From Phocoena phocoena (taxonomy: Eukaryota; Chordata; Mammalia; Artiodactyla; Phocoenidae): 64,000 nucleotides of DNA. The DNA lies in NCBI RefSeq assembly GCF_963924675.1, contig NC_089239.1:28853818-28917817 (forward strand), read 5' to 3'. Below the pieces are notes generated by a model. That model worked only from the letters and a program-made list of their open reading frames with translations, had not been told where the DNA came from and ran no database searches. The position numbers and the translations under genes were made by a program. Below are positions 25,121 to 37,018 of this stretch, in pieces; the stretch's first letter is position 1; each line of letters begins with the position of its first letter.

Positions 25121-28100
25121 GCCCTCACTGTCAAGGTCTTGGTCCAGTGTCCCACCATTTCTTACTACTGTGGACCACTGTAGTGGTCTCCTCGCTGGAG
25201 TCATCACCACCCGCCTTGGTTCACAGGACTTCCCTGTGTGGAACCTGCAAAATCATGAATTTGTTGGATGTTTTGTGAGACTCGGATTCTCTCTTCTGCT
25301 GCGTTACAGCTATTTAGGTGGTAGTTACACTTACTCTTTTTGTTCAGTTACAGTCTACTTATGTAAGTGCACATTCTGAATATATAGCTCTTCTTTCCAG
25401 AAATGACAGCCACTGCTTTCTTCATTCTTTTTCTACCTGAGCTCTTGAGAGTTTCCTCTAACAAGAATCTGATACTTAGCTGAACTAAAACTGTTTTAAG
25501 TTGACTTCCTATCACTAATGTCCAACAGCATGACTACAAATGTAATAAAGAACGCAAGCCAAGCTGAGACACCTAGTAGAGTAAAATCTATGTTCTTCAC
25601 TTTATTTCATTCTGACTATGGCATTCAGACTGATATTCTCCACTTCACTTGCTCTAACTTCCATCAAGGGTAAACTAAATTTCTCTTGTACTTGGGTCTA
25701 TGGGTAGAACCTTGAAGACATTGGTAGGCAGCTGTTGATTCGCTGTAGCTGAATAATTTTGGAATCGGTGAATATTAAACAGAATCTCAGAGATACTGAG
25801 TGAGAAGGAACCTCAGAAACCATCAATTCAACTCCCTCGTTTTACAGGAGAAGAAATCAAGTCCCAGAATAATGACCTCAAAAAGCCATTTGGAGATGTA
25901 TCTGCTTGAAGGAGACGGTTCCTGATGGTTCATCAGTGACAGTTCTGCTTTTCATTTCATTTTCCACTTCCACTCGTAGGAGACATTTGTCAGGAACTTT
26001 AGCTGAGCCATTTATCCAAAAAAGATTGCTAATGGCTACTGGGTATAACGTACTACCAGGTCCTTTGGTTGAAACAGGAAAGTAGCTCTTTCTATTTGTC
26101 ATTTTATTCATATTTTAGGAGCATGATATCTATTAATTCATAATGTGGTTATATATTAAAGTTTTTAAAATCCATACTAAAAGGCACATGCACACATAAC
26201 TACCTTTTAAAATTGAGAAATATAATATACATAGTAGGCTCAGAATATGAAAATTAGAATTAATGTTACAGATCATGAGCTCAAATTTCCTCTTGATCCC
26301 AGTAGCCTCATTTTATGAAATAAAGGTGATGTCATTTGTTACAAATGTTACACAGGAATTAAAATGATGGGCAGGAACACAAAAAGTGCTAAAGAGAAAC
26401 AATAACAGCAAAAGGACAGGCAATACTAAATCGGCGAAAAGATACTCTCAATTCCCTGAAAGAAATCTGTGTGAAAGGCTCCTTTAAATGCATACACACA
26501 TAAAGCAATCTTAATTCCTGTGTGTTCTGGTAGCCATGAGATATAGTTCACATTTTCAATCAAATTACAGTCTTGCCAGTGCCATTTAAAAAAAGAAAGA
26601 AAAACAGCCCTAAATAACGTAATATTAAGATTTTTCTGGCAACAGCTGAAATAAAGAGAAATTTTTAAAAAGGGGAAAACCCCTATTCCTCTTACTTCTT
26701 TTCTTGCAACACACTGTGGGATCCCCAAAAACCTGTGGTGATATTTGTTAACTTATTTTAAGTTCATTTTTATTTAGAATTATCACTTTTGAGTGTACTG
26801 GAGCCATAGTGAAAAACAATTTGTGCATCCTTGTTTCAAAAAGTTAAATGTTGGCCAAAAATTAATCTCAGCCGAGATTCTGATTTTAAATAAAACTTCT
26901 GTGAAATATTACCTAAAGAAAAAATAAAAAGGAGGTTTGGAATGTGTCTTTATTTAAAGACTGACTGAAGACGTGGACATGTGCTTTTGCAGATGGTAAA
27001 ATGCCAAGCGTCACGCTGCATCCTTCCTCACTCTCTCCTCAATTTGGTTTTTATCCAAAATGTTTTGGATAAATAGCAGTGATGCCTGAAACAGCATAAA
27101 TTCAGACCCACGAGGCCTCTCGGGGGTTTCCTAATGGAGTTGCAGCTGGTCCCCAGTTGTCTGGCCTTGGGTTTTTAAAGCATTTGCTAAAATTGACTCT
27201 GGAATCAGATGCATTCTCCCTTCCACAGCATGGCCATACCCCTCCTTGAATACTGAAGTAAAGAACCTCGGCTCCCTCATGCACTTCTTTCAATTATAAC
27301 CTGGGTGTTCTGGTGGAGTTAGAGGATTTGCTGAGAGAGAATAAACATTTGGCAGCAATGCAGTAAAAACGCATCATCCTCTTCCTTCTGGTTAAAAAAA
27401 ATCAGTAGCAGAACGTGATGATTACATCAGAACTACTATTTCATGCAAAGAAAAACTGACCCTTCTGTTGAGATTTCCTGCCTTTATTCAGGGCTCAGTC
27501 TGAGTCTTGTAACACCGTGTCTTCAGTATTTTACCTTATCTTCAGTACACAACATTATTTTGAGAAGGTAAAACCAGGGACCGGAGAGGAAGTCCAGAGA
27601 CATAGGGTGGAGGTAAAAAGCCTAAAGTGTGCTGCTAATCCCACAGCCTTCAGAAAGAGGTGGAGGAGGTCAGGACCACCACTGCTTTGTGGCAACTGTG
27701 GACAAGACGTCTTAGGAGGGCGCCCTCCACAAGATCTACTGACTCCTCACTTGGAACTGATATATTTCACTTCCTACCGTCCCCAGCTTTCCTACCATTA
27801 AGGCTGCTCTCTAATTTGCTCTGGCGCTGACATTCTACCACTAAAACTAAGATCCAAAACTGTGGTTAGACTTCAAGTTATTCAGTTACTTTTGGAAACA
27901 CTGCTCTGCTTAAATGTGTGCAGAAACACCTGTTTGCGAGAGAGAGATGTGAGATTGGGTATGATTTTCCCTCAAGTGGTACAGACAAATCTATGACCTA
28001 AGTTAATATTCTTTTATCTCAGGGTGGCAAATGCCAGTGCTTTCTCACTATCCACGGAAACGTATGTTTAATTCAAAATAGAATGGAAAAGGGCTGAATA

Positions 28101-29372
28101 GAAATATTGGCAGGCAAACTATTATAAGCATATGAAAGGAATAGTTTCTCTTCAAGTTACAGAAATTAGACAGGAGGAAATAAATCTGTGGCTTTAACTC
28201 ACGAACGAGAAATCATGCTCAGCAAAAAGAAGATGAAACATTCCAGCTCCTCCCTTTGATGGTATGTGTTCCCTCCCGCAAACACCCAGAATTTGTACTG
28301 AACGGAAAGCTTAGCGTTCACCCTCCTCTGCACACTTCCTGGGTTTTGAATTGTGTAGAGCATCTCCATGGCTGTTTCTCCCACATGTGTAAATGCACTG
28401 CAATGGCGAAAGTCTCAAAATACGACAGCCAATGACGGAAGCTAGAGGCAAGGATTTACAACAGGAGAAATTCTCAGCGTGAACAGGTAAAGCCTCAAAG
28501 CCTCATACCGGGGTTGCTGACACCCCTTCCAGGAGAAGAGACCTGTCTTAGGATCCAGACACATCAAGCCACAGGCTAGCTGCACATCCAAGGAAATTCG
28601 AGCAATAGCACAGCTTGCCATTGAGGCAAGGGACAACCCACAGACCTATAACTGTGAAGAAAAAAATAATCAGTCCTATGATGATTTCAAATCATTTAAG
28701 GGCTATATAGAAAGGGGAAAAAAGGGAAGAAAATAGGTATTTGAATTAGATTTGACTTAAAAGACAAGTGAGAAGTGACCCTAAAATACAAACTCAAAAG
28801 CCAAAATGCTACCTACCAATGACACAAAAGTAGATGGTTTCAGATTTCTCTGTAACAATACATTGCAGAAGCTCTTCTTTGATATGATGGAAGAAACACA
28901 GAAAGAGGTTCTAATTCATTGTGTGCGTAAAAGAGCTGGCTTTGCTATAAGGGGCTGTAAATGCACTGTTAGACAAGCAAGGACTCACATGATGTTTATG
29001 CTCAAATAGTACTTAAAGAGACTTCCCACTCATCAAAAATAAAACTAAAAGATCCAAATGTGAAAGCTGTTTATAAAATGATTCGCAGTGATGTTGAAAT
29101 CCGGACAACGTAAGGAGCATGAATTTTTTTTACAAAATGTGGTTTGAATACTTGGCTTTTGTTTCCCAACAAGGAGATAAGTAGCACAAACAACTGGTCT
29201 CTCCCTTCTTATCTCTGCTGTGACCACAGAGCTCACTGTGGGGCTGGTGACTCCATCAGCCCAAACAGGAAGTGGGACAATGCCTTGAGCAGGAGGGGCC
29301 CTTAGTTTCCAGAACATGGAACCACAGAACAGTTGTCAATGAGAGCTAACGTTTCTAAAAATATTATCTAGG
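25121..29372. other. Long unassigned interval
   Basis: This is the least repetitive 4 kb in the window. A stretch near 25,770-25,870 ('ccctcgttttacaggagaag') may be an old MIR-like fragment, and 26,270-26,400 may be another. Between 26,950 and 29,340 I recognise no repeat at all. The minus strand near 28,440-28,670 has an exon-like arrangement (see findings), but no gene is identified. Confidence 0.4.
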
Positions 29373-29452
29373 GAGAGGGCAGACAGCAGAATCAAGAACT
29401 ACAATCCTGCAGCCTGTGGGGAAAAAACCACATTCACAGAAAGATAGACAAG

Positions 29453-30358
29453 ATGGAAAGGCAGAGGGCTACGTACCAGATGAAGGAACAAGATAAAACC
29501 CCAGAAAAACAACTAAATGAAGTGGAGATAGACAACCTTCCAGAAAAAGAATTCAGAATAATGACAGTGAAGATGATCCAGGACCTCGGAAAAAGAATGG
29601 AGGCAAAGATCGAGAAGATGCAAGAAATGTTTAACAAAGACCTAGAAGAATTAAAGAACAAACAAACAGAGATGAACAAAACAATAACTGAAATGAAAAA
29701 TACACTAGAAGGAATCAATAGCAGAATAACTGAGGCAGAAGAATGGATAAGTGACCTGGAACACAGAATGGTGGAATTCACTGCTGTGGAATAGAATAAA
29801 GAAAAGAGAATGAAAAGAGATGAATACACCCTAAGAGACCTCTGGGACAACATTAAACGCAACAACATTTGCATTATAGGGGTCCCAGAAGGAGAAGAGA
29901 GAGAGAAAGGACCAGAGAAAATATCCGAAGAGATTATAGTTAAAACCTTCCCTAACATGGGAAAGGAAATAGCCACACAAGTCCAGGAAGCGCAGAGAGT
30001 CCCATTCAGGATAAACCCAAGGAGAAACACGCCGAGACACATAGTAATCAAACTGGCAAAAATCAAAGACAAAGAAAAATTATTAAAAGCAGCAAGGGAA
30101 AAATGACAAATGACATACAAGGGAACTCCCATAAGGTTAACAGCTGATTTCTCAGCTGAAACTCTACAAGCCAGATGGGAGTGGCATGATATACATAAAG
30201 TGATGAAAGGGAAGAACCTACAACCAAGATTACTCTACACGGCAAGGATCTCATTCCGATTCGAAGGAGAAATCAAAAGCTTTACAGGCAAGCAAAAGCT
30301 AAGAGAATTCAGCACCACCAAACAAGCTCTACAAAAAATGCTAAAGGAACTTCTCTAA
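29453..30358 (+). pseudogene. LINE-1 ORF1 (copy A), two in-frame stops
   Basis: ORF1 encodes the trimeric RNA-binding nucleic-acid chaperone that coats LINE-1 RNA. The frame spans about 302 codons without a frameshift. Residues 1-110 are a charged, heptad-rich coiled-coil region (KRMEAKIEKMQEMFNKD, then INSRITEAEEWISDLE). The RNA-recognition-like middle contains NICIIGVPEGEE, and the C-terminal domain contains TPIRLTADFSAETLQARWEW. Two single-codon lesions break it: TAG at 29,792-29,794 and TGA at 30,104-30,106. The open remainder indicates modest age. The start follows 'agatagacaagatggaaagg'. Confidence 0.93.
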
Positions 30359-30483
30359 GTGGAAGAGAAGAAAAGGACCTACAAAAAAAACCCCAAAACA
30401 ATTAAGAAAACAGTAATAGGAACACACATATCGATAATTACCTTAAATGTGAATGGATTAAATGCTCCAACCAAAAGAAACAG

Positions 30484-30694
30484 GGGGTTTCCCTGGTGGC
30501 ACAGTGGTTGAGAGTCCGCCTGCCGATGCAGGGGACACGGGTTCGTGCCCCGGTCCGGGAAGATTCCACATGCCGCAGAGCGGCTGGGCTCGTGAGCCGT
30601 GGCCGCTGAGCCTGCGTGCCTGGAGCCTGTGCTCTGCAATGGGAGAGGCCACAACAGTGAGAGGTCCACATATCGCAAAAAAAAAAAAAAAAGA
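30484..30694 (+). mobile_element. CHR-type SINE inserted in LINE-1 ORF2
   Basis: A full SINE with head 'ggggtttccctggtggcaca', B-box-like 'cacgggttcgtgccccgg' and an A tail. The target 'aaaagaaacag' is duplicated at 30,473-30,483 and 30,695-30,705. It sits about 25 codons into copy A ORF2, so this SINE moved after copy A had landed. Confidence 0.96.
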
Positions 30695-30733
30695 AAAAGA
30701 AACAGGCTCACTGAATGTATACAAAAACAAGAC

Positions 30734-30875
30734 CCATATATATGCTGTCTACAAGAGACCCACTTCAGACCTAGGGACATATTCAGATTGAAAGTGAGGG
30801 GATGCCATATATATGCTGTCTACAAGAGACCCACTTCAGACCTAGGGACATATTCAGATTGAAAGTGAGGGGATG
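30734..30875 (+). repeat. Exact 71-bp tandem duplication inside LINE-1 ORF2
   Basis: The segment 30,734-30,804 is repeated without any difference at 30,805-30,875. It covers the endonuclease segment encoding YICCLQETHFRPRDIFRLKV. Copy B has a single copy at the matching place (about 58,374-58,444). As 71 is not a multiple of three, the duplication shifts frame. Identity of the two units points to a recent event. Confidence 0.97.
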
Positions 30876-33800
30876 GAAAAAGATATTCCATGCAAATGGA
30901 AATCAAAAGAAAGCTGTAGTAGCAATACTCATATCAGATAAAATAGACTTTAAAAGAATGTTACAAGAGACAAGGAAGGACACTACATCATGATCAGGAT
31001 ATCAATCCAAGAAGAAGATATAACAATTATAAATATATATGCACCCAACATAGGAGCACCATAATACATAAGGCAACTGCTAACAGCTATAAAAGAGGAA
31101 ATCAACAGTAACACAATAATAGTGGGGGTCTTTAACATCTCACTTACACCAATGGACAGATCATCCAAAATGAAAATAAATAAGGAAACAGAAGCTTTAA
31201 ATGACACAATAGACCAGGTAGATTTAAATGATGTTTATAGGACCTTCCATCCAAAAACAGCAGATTACACTTTCTTCTCAAGTGCGCATGGAACATTCTC
31301 CAGGATAGATCACAGCTTGGGTCACAAATCAAGCCTCAGTAAATTTAAGAAAATTGAAATCATTATCAAGCATCTTTTCTGACCACAATGCTATGAGATT
31401 AGAAATCAATTACAGGGAAAAAAACGTAAAAAACACACACACGGAGGCTAAACAAGACGTTACTAAATAACCAAGAGATCACTGAAGAAATCAAAAGAGG
31501 AAATGAAAAAATACCTAGAGACAAAGGACAATGAAAACACGATGATCCAAAACCTATGGGATGCAGCAAAAGCAGTTCTAAGAGGAAAGTTTACAGCAAT
31601 GCAAGCCTACCTCAAGAAACAAGAAAAATCTCAAATAAACAATCTAACCTTACACCTAAAGGAACTAGAGAAAGAAGAACAAACAAAACCCAAAGTTACC
31701 AGAAGGAAAGAAATCATAAAGATCAGACCAGAAATAAATGAAATAGAAACAAAGAAAACAAGAGCAAAGATCAATAAAACTAAAAGGTGGTTCTTTGAGA
31801 AGATAAACAAAATTGATAAAACATTAGCTAGACTCATCAAGAAAAAGAGGGAGAGGACTCACATCAATAAAATTAGAAATGAAAAAGGAGAAGTTACAAC
31901 AGACACCACAGAAAAACAAAGCATCCTAAGAGACTACTACAAGCAACACTATGCCAATAAAAGGGACAACCTGTAAGAAATGGACAAATTCTTAGAAAGG
32001 TATAACCTTCCAAGACTGAACCAGGAGGAAATAGAAAATATGAACAGACCAATCACAAGTAATGAAACTGAAACTGTGATTAAAAATCTTCCAACAAACA
32101 AAAGTCCAGGACCAGAGGGCTTCACAAGTGAATTCTATCAAACATTTAGAGAAGAGCTAACACCCATCCTTCTCAAAATCTTCCCAAAAACTGCAGAGTA
32201 AGGAACACTCCCAAACTCATTCTATGAGGTCACCATCATCCTGATACCAAAACCAGATAAAGATACTACAAAAAAAAGAAAACTACAGACCAATATCACT
32301 GATGAACATAGATGCAGAAATCCTCAACAAAATACTAGCAAACAGAATCCAACAACACATTAAAAGGATCATACACCATGATCAAGTGGTAATTATCCCA
32401 GGGATGCAAGGATTCTTCAATATACGCAAATCAATCAATGTGATAAACCATATTAACAAACTGAAGAATAAAAACCATATGATCATCTTAATAGATGCAG
32501 AGAAAGCTTTCAACAAAATTCAACACCCATTTATGATAAAAACTCTCCAGAAAGTGGGCATAGAGAGAACCTACCTCAACTTAATAAAGGCCATATACAA
32601 CAAACCCACAGCAAACATCATTCTCAATGGTGAAAAACTGAAAGCATTTCCTCTAAGATCAGGAACAAGACAAGGATGTCCACCGTCACCAGTATTATTC
32701 AACATAGTTTTTGGAAGTCCTAGCCATGGCAATCAGAGAAGAACAATAAATAAAAGGAATTCAAATTGGAAAAGAAGAAGTAAAACAGTCACTGTTTGCA
32801 GATGACATGATACTATACATAGAGAATCCTAAAGATGCCACCAGAAAACTACTAGAGCTAATCACTGAATTTGGTAAAGTTGCAGGATACAAAATTAACG
32901 CACAGAAATCTCTTGCATTCCTATATACTAATGATGAAAAATCTGAAAGAGAAATTAAGAAAACACTGCCATTTACCATTGCAACAAAACAAATAAAATA
33001 CCTAGGAATAAACCTACCTAGGGAGACAAAAGAGCTGTATGCAGAAAACTGTAAGACACTGATGAAAGAAATTAAAGATGATACCAACAGATGGAGAGAT
33101 GTACCATGTTCTTGGATTGGAAGAATCAATATTGTGAAAATGACTATATTACACAAAGCAATCTACAGATTCAATGCAATCCCTATCAAATTACCAATGG
33201 CATTTTTTACAGAACTAGAACAAAAAATCTTAAAATCTGTATGGAGACACAAAAGACCTCGAACAGCCAAAGCAGTCTTAAGGGGAAAATATGGAGCTGG
33301 AGGAATCAGACTCCCTGAATTCAGACTATACTATAAAGCTACAGTAATCAAGACAATATGTTACTGGCACGAAAACAGAAACATAGACAAATGGAACAAG
33401 ATAGAAAGCCCAGAGATAAACCCTCGCACCTATGGTCAACTATAGGTGTGTGGGTTTATCTGGGAAAACTGGTGCTGGTTAAGTGGTGCTGGGAAAACTG
33501 GACAGCTACATGTAAAAGAATGAAATTAGAACACTCCCTAACACCATACACAAAAATAAATTCAAAATGCATTAGTCACCTAAATGTAAGACCAGACACT
33601 ATAAAATTCTTAGAGGAAGATATAGGAAGAACACTCTTTGACATAAATCACAGCAAGATCTTTTTTGACACACCTCCTAGAGAAATGGAAATAAAAACAA
33701 AAATAAACAAATGGGACTTGATGAAACTTCAAAGCTTTTGCACAGCAAAGGAAACCATAAACAAGACCAAAAGACAACCCTCAGAATGGGAGAAAATATT

Positions 33801-34840
33801 TGCAAATGAAGCAACTGACAAAGGATTAATGTCCAAAATTTACAAGTGGCTCATGCAGCTCAATATCCAAAAAACAAACAACCCCATCCAAAAATGGGCA
33901 GAAGACCTAAACAGACATTTCTCCAAAGAAGATATACAGACTGCCAACAAACACATGAAAAAATGCTCAACATCATTAATCATTAGAGAAATGAAAATCA
34001 GAACTACAATGAGATATCATCTCACACCAGTCAGAATGGCCATCATCAAAATATCTAGAAACAATGAATGCTGGAGAAGGTGTGGAGAAAAGGGAACCCT
34101 CTTGCACTGCTGTGGGAATGTGAATTGGTACAGCCACTATGGAGGACAGTATGGAGGTTCCTTAAAAAACTACAAATAGAACTACCATATGACCCAGAAA
34201 TCCCACTACTGGGCATATACCCTGAGAAAACCATAATTCAAAAAGAGTCATGTACCAAAATGTTCACTGCAGCTCTATTTACAATAGCCCAGAGATGGAA
34301 ACAACCTAAGTGTCCATCATTGGATGAATGGATAAAGAAGATGTGGCACGTATATACAATGGAATATTACTCAGCCATAAAAAGGAACGAAACTGAGCTA
34401 TTTGTAATGAGGTGGATGGACCCAGAGTCTGTCATACAGAGTGAAGTAAGTCAGAAATACCGTATGCTAACACATATATGGAATTTAGGGGAAAAAAAGT
34501 GTCATGAAGAACCTAGGCGTAAGACAGGAATAAAGACACAGACTTACTAGAGAATGGACTTGAGGATATGGGGAGGGTGAAGGGTAAGCTGTGACAAAGC
34601 GAGAGAGTGGCATGGACATATATACACTACCAAACGTAAAATAGATAGATAGTGGGAAGCAGCCACATAGCACAGGGAGATCAGCTCGGTGCTTTGTGAC
34701 CACCTAGAGGGGTGGGGTAGGGAGGGTGGGAGGGTGGGAGACGGAAGAGGGAAGAGTTATGGGAACATATGTACATGTATAACTGATTCACTTTGTTATA
34801 AAGCAGAAACTAACACACCATTGTAAAGCAATTATACTCC

Positions 34841-34846
34841 AATAAA
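34841..34846 (+). promoter_or_regulatory. LINE-1 polyadenylation signal (copy A)
   Basis: AATAAA sits 5 bases before the A tail, the usual weak LINE-1 arrangement in which the signal almost abuts the tail. Confidence 0.85.
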
Positions 34847-34864
34847 GATGTAAAAAAAAAAAAA

Positions 34865-35332
34865 GACACATGCACCCCACTGTTCATTGCAGCACTATTT
34901 ACAATAGCCAGGTCATGGAAGCAACCTAAATGCCCATCGGCAGACTAATGGATAAAGAAGATGTGGTACATGTATACAATGTAATATTACTCAGCCATAA
35001 AAAGGCACGAAATTGGGTTATTTGTTGAGACGTGGGTGGATCTAGAGACTGCCATACAGAGTGAAGTAAGTCAGAAAGAGTAAAACAAATATCGTATATT
35101 AACGCATGTATGTGGAATCTAGAAAAATGGTACAGATGAACCGGTTTGCAGGGCAGAAATTGAGACACAGATGTAGAGAACAAACGTAGGGACACCAAAG
35201 TGGTAGAACCGCGGTGGGGTAGGGGTGGTGGTATAATGAATTGGGCGATTGGGACTGACATGTATACACTGATGTGTATAAAATTGATGACTAATAAGAA
35301 CCTGCTGTATAAGAAAATAAATAAAATTCAAA
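34865..35332 (+). mobile_element. LINE-1 3' fragment abutting copy A
   Basis: It starts directly after the copy A tail with 'gacacatgcaccccactgtt', ORF2 sequence near the C-terminus, and runs through 'atggataaagaagatgtggt' into a 3' UTR ending 'aagaacctgctgtataagaa'. Tail type matches the nested fragment at 15,225, not copy A. It is not a continuation of copy A, because the same ORF2 segment already occurs there. It could be an older LINE-1 in which copy A landed, with the left part lost, or a chimera. Confidence 0.88.
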
Positions 35333-35989
35333 AACAAGAAAACAAACTTGTTTCCAAGAAATAATGTAGATATACTTTTCTATACCTTCCAATTTTTCAA
35401 GTTAAACCAAACCTGATTTTTGTGAGACTTTTTAAATGTTGGCCATTTAAACTACAGCTATTTTCTATATTGTGCAAGTTCAAATAAAACATTTCTACAG
35501 ATGGCAGCCAGCTCACAGGCTACCTGTCTACGATGTCTACCACAACCATTTCATGACAATATGAAAGAAAGAATAAATTAGGAGCACTGACCAGTGTCTT
35601 GGCCTGATCATAGAGTTAGTTCTAAAATTTCCATTGATAAATCAAAAAGACATATACGACCAGTTATAATATTTACCATCAACATCACACACACACACAC
35701 AATTCAATAGGAAACTGATAAATCAACCAGATTAAAAACTCATATAGAAGTTGAATAAAATTTAAATTGTATGTTTTACACACATATTACACATAATAAA
35801 TACAAGTATGTATTTATGCATGTATAATATGTATACATATATGTGTACATATACAAACACGGAATTTATACCTAATAAACAATGATTAACATTATTTTTG
35901 ACTGTACATAGAACACTGAAAACTATAACAATGTAGCAGGTGAAAAGAAAGTCTAATTCTAAAGAATCATCATTCTGAATATTTTCCCT
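35333..35989. other. Unassigned A+T-rich sequence with short microsatellites
   Basis: Contains a (CA)n run near 35,685-35,702 and TA/TG-rich low-complexity DNA at 35,780-35,860. No gene or repeat family is recognised. Confidence 0.5.
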
Positions 35990-36533
35990 CACTACTGAAA
36001 TCAGTAATAAAGCAAAGTTTTAAAAGCATATGCATAGAAAGTAACATACTATTGTAACAACCCTAGATTAAAAAAGAAAATCGTTAAAAAATTCATACAA
36101 CAGATAAAACTGGAATACTATAAAAATGCACCAAAACCGTGGTACTAAAATAGCCTTTAAAAGGAAATTTATAACTTTAAATAAATTTGTCAGAAAAACT
36201 GAATGAAAAAAATGAATGTGCAAACTATGAACACAAAAACTATTATAAAATAGAAACTAAGTAACTCAAAGAAGGAAGTGAAGATATACGAAATATGGAG
36301 GAAGAAAGCAATGAAATAGGGGACATTGTTATGATCCAAAGTGATAAAAACAATAGATAAGGTTTAAAAAAAGATTTATAAAAGTGTATTAATTGGAATT
36401 TTTAAAAATCTGAAAAGACTTCAAGAAAAAAACAGGGAATGCAGAAATAAATAAAATATAAAACTTTAAAAGTTTAAGAATTACAGAAAAATAGATACAC
36501 CCCAAATAATGCAACAAATACACATCAATATAT

Positions 36534-36747
36534 ATTTTTTGTTTGTTTGTTTTTTTGCGGTACGCGGGCCTCTCACTGTTGTGGCCTCTCCCATTGCGGA
36601 GCACAGGCTCCAGACGCACAGGCTCAGCGGCCATGGCTCACAGGCCCAGCCGCTCCGTGGCATGTGGGATCTTCCCAGACCGGGGCGCGAACCCGTGTCC
36701 CCTGCATCGGCAGGCGGACTCTCAACCACTGCGCCACCAGGGAAGCC
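36534..36747 (-). mobile_element. CHR-type SINE, antisense, with target-site duplication
   Basis: The plus strand begins with a T-rich tail ('tttgtttgtttgtttttttg') and ends 'actgcgccaccagggaag', the reversed SINE head. The target 'cacatcaatatat' occurs at 36,521-36,533 and 36,748-36,760. It interrupts an ancient LINE-1 relic. Confidence 0.95.
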
Positions 36748-36858
36748 CACATCAATATATTTTTGATATATATTAATAGACTATATCCCCAAGCAAAATA
36801 CTAAGGATCTTCATTTCTACACTCATACAAACATATCTTAAAAAACATGTCATTTGAA

Positions 36859-37018
36859 ACTGCTTTCAAATGTACAAAAAAAAATTAACCCCTATAAAAT
36901 ATAATTTATTACCCCAAAGTAACAACTGTTACTTTTGGGTAATAAATTATATTTTAATTTATGTACAAATAATTTATGTAATAATGTACAAAGTTTTTTT
37001 TGTACATTTGAAAGCAGT
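36859..37018. repeat. Nested palindrome (two-level inverted repeat)
   Basis: Outer arms of 25 bp match perfectly: 36,859-36,883 (begins 'actgctttcaaatgtac') and 36,994-37,018 (its reverse complement). Inside, inner arms of 28 bp (36,896-36,923 and 36,928-36,955) match at 27 of 28 positions around a 4-base loop 'aact'. The left spacer is 12 bp and the right spacer 38 bp. It could fold into one long hairpin. No family is recognised. Confidence 0.93.

Larger units (their letters stand above)
30410..34550 (+). pseudogene. LINE-1 ORF2 (copy A), start lost, SINE-interrupted, frameshifted
   Basis: ORF2 is the endonuclease/reverse transcriptase that nicks target DNA and primes reverse transcription. 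The start codon is ACA at 30,410-30,412 where copy B has ATG. The endonuclease region is split by the SINE at 30,484 and by the 71-bp duplication, which shifts frame. The GDFN-type motif reads GVFN (Val codon 31,128-31,130). The codons for Ser-Asp-His at about 31,378 survive but lie out of frame after a one-base insertion. The reverse-transcriptase motif FADD is intact at 32,795-32,806, downstream of another frameshift. The C-terminal cysteine-containing region ([14 protein letters not shown]) is also split. Frames change at least five times. Confidence 0.93.
29373..34864 (+). mobile_element. LINE-1 copy A, 5'-truncated, both ORFs broken
   Basis: The element starts just upstream of ORF1 with 'gagggcagacagcagaatca' and ends in a 13-base A tail after the signal at 34,841. 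It holds ORF1 (29,453-30,358), ORF2 (30,410-34,550) and a 3' UTR with 'ggaagcagccacatagcaca' and 'attatactccaataaagatg'. The 5' UTR promoter present in copy B is missing, as expected from incomplete reverse transcription. A CHR SINE inserted at 30,484, and a 71-bp tandem duplication lies at 30,734. Spot comparison with copy B shows the two are closely related. No clear target duplication was found. Confidence 0.95.

Noticed and set aside
29434..30132. Minus-strand frame of 232 codons, rich in Ser, Phe, Ile and Leu, resembling a membrane protein
   Set aside because: It is the antisense shadow of LINE-1 ORF1. A-rich sense codons for Lys and Glu read as Phe and Leu on the other strand. The same shadow appears at 57,104-57,895 in copy B.
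30734..30875. CRISPR-like repeat
   Set aside because: There are only two units, directly adjacent with no spacer, inside a LINE-1. It is a simple tandem duplication in a vertebrate genome.
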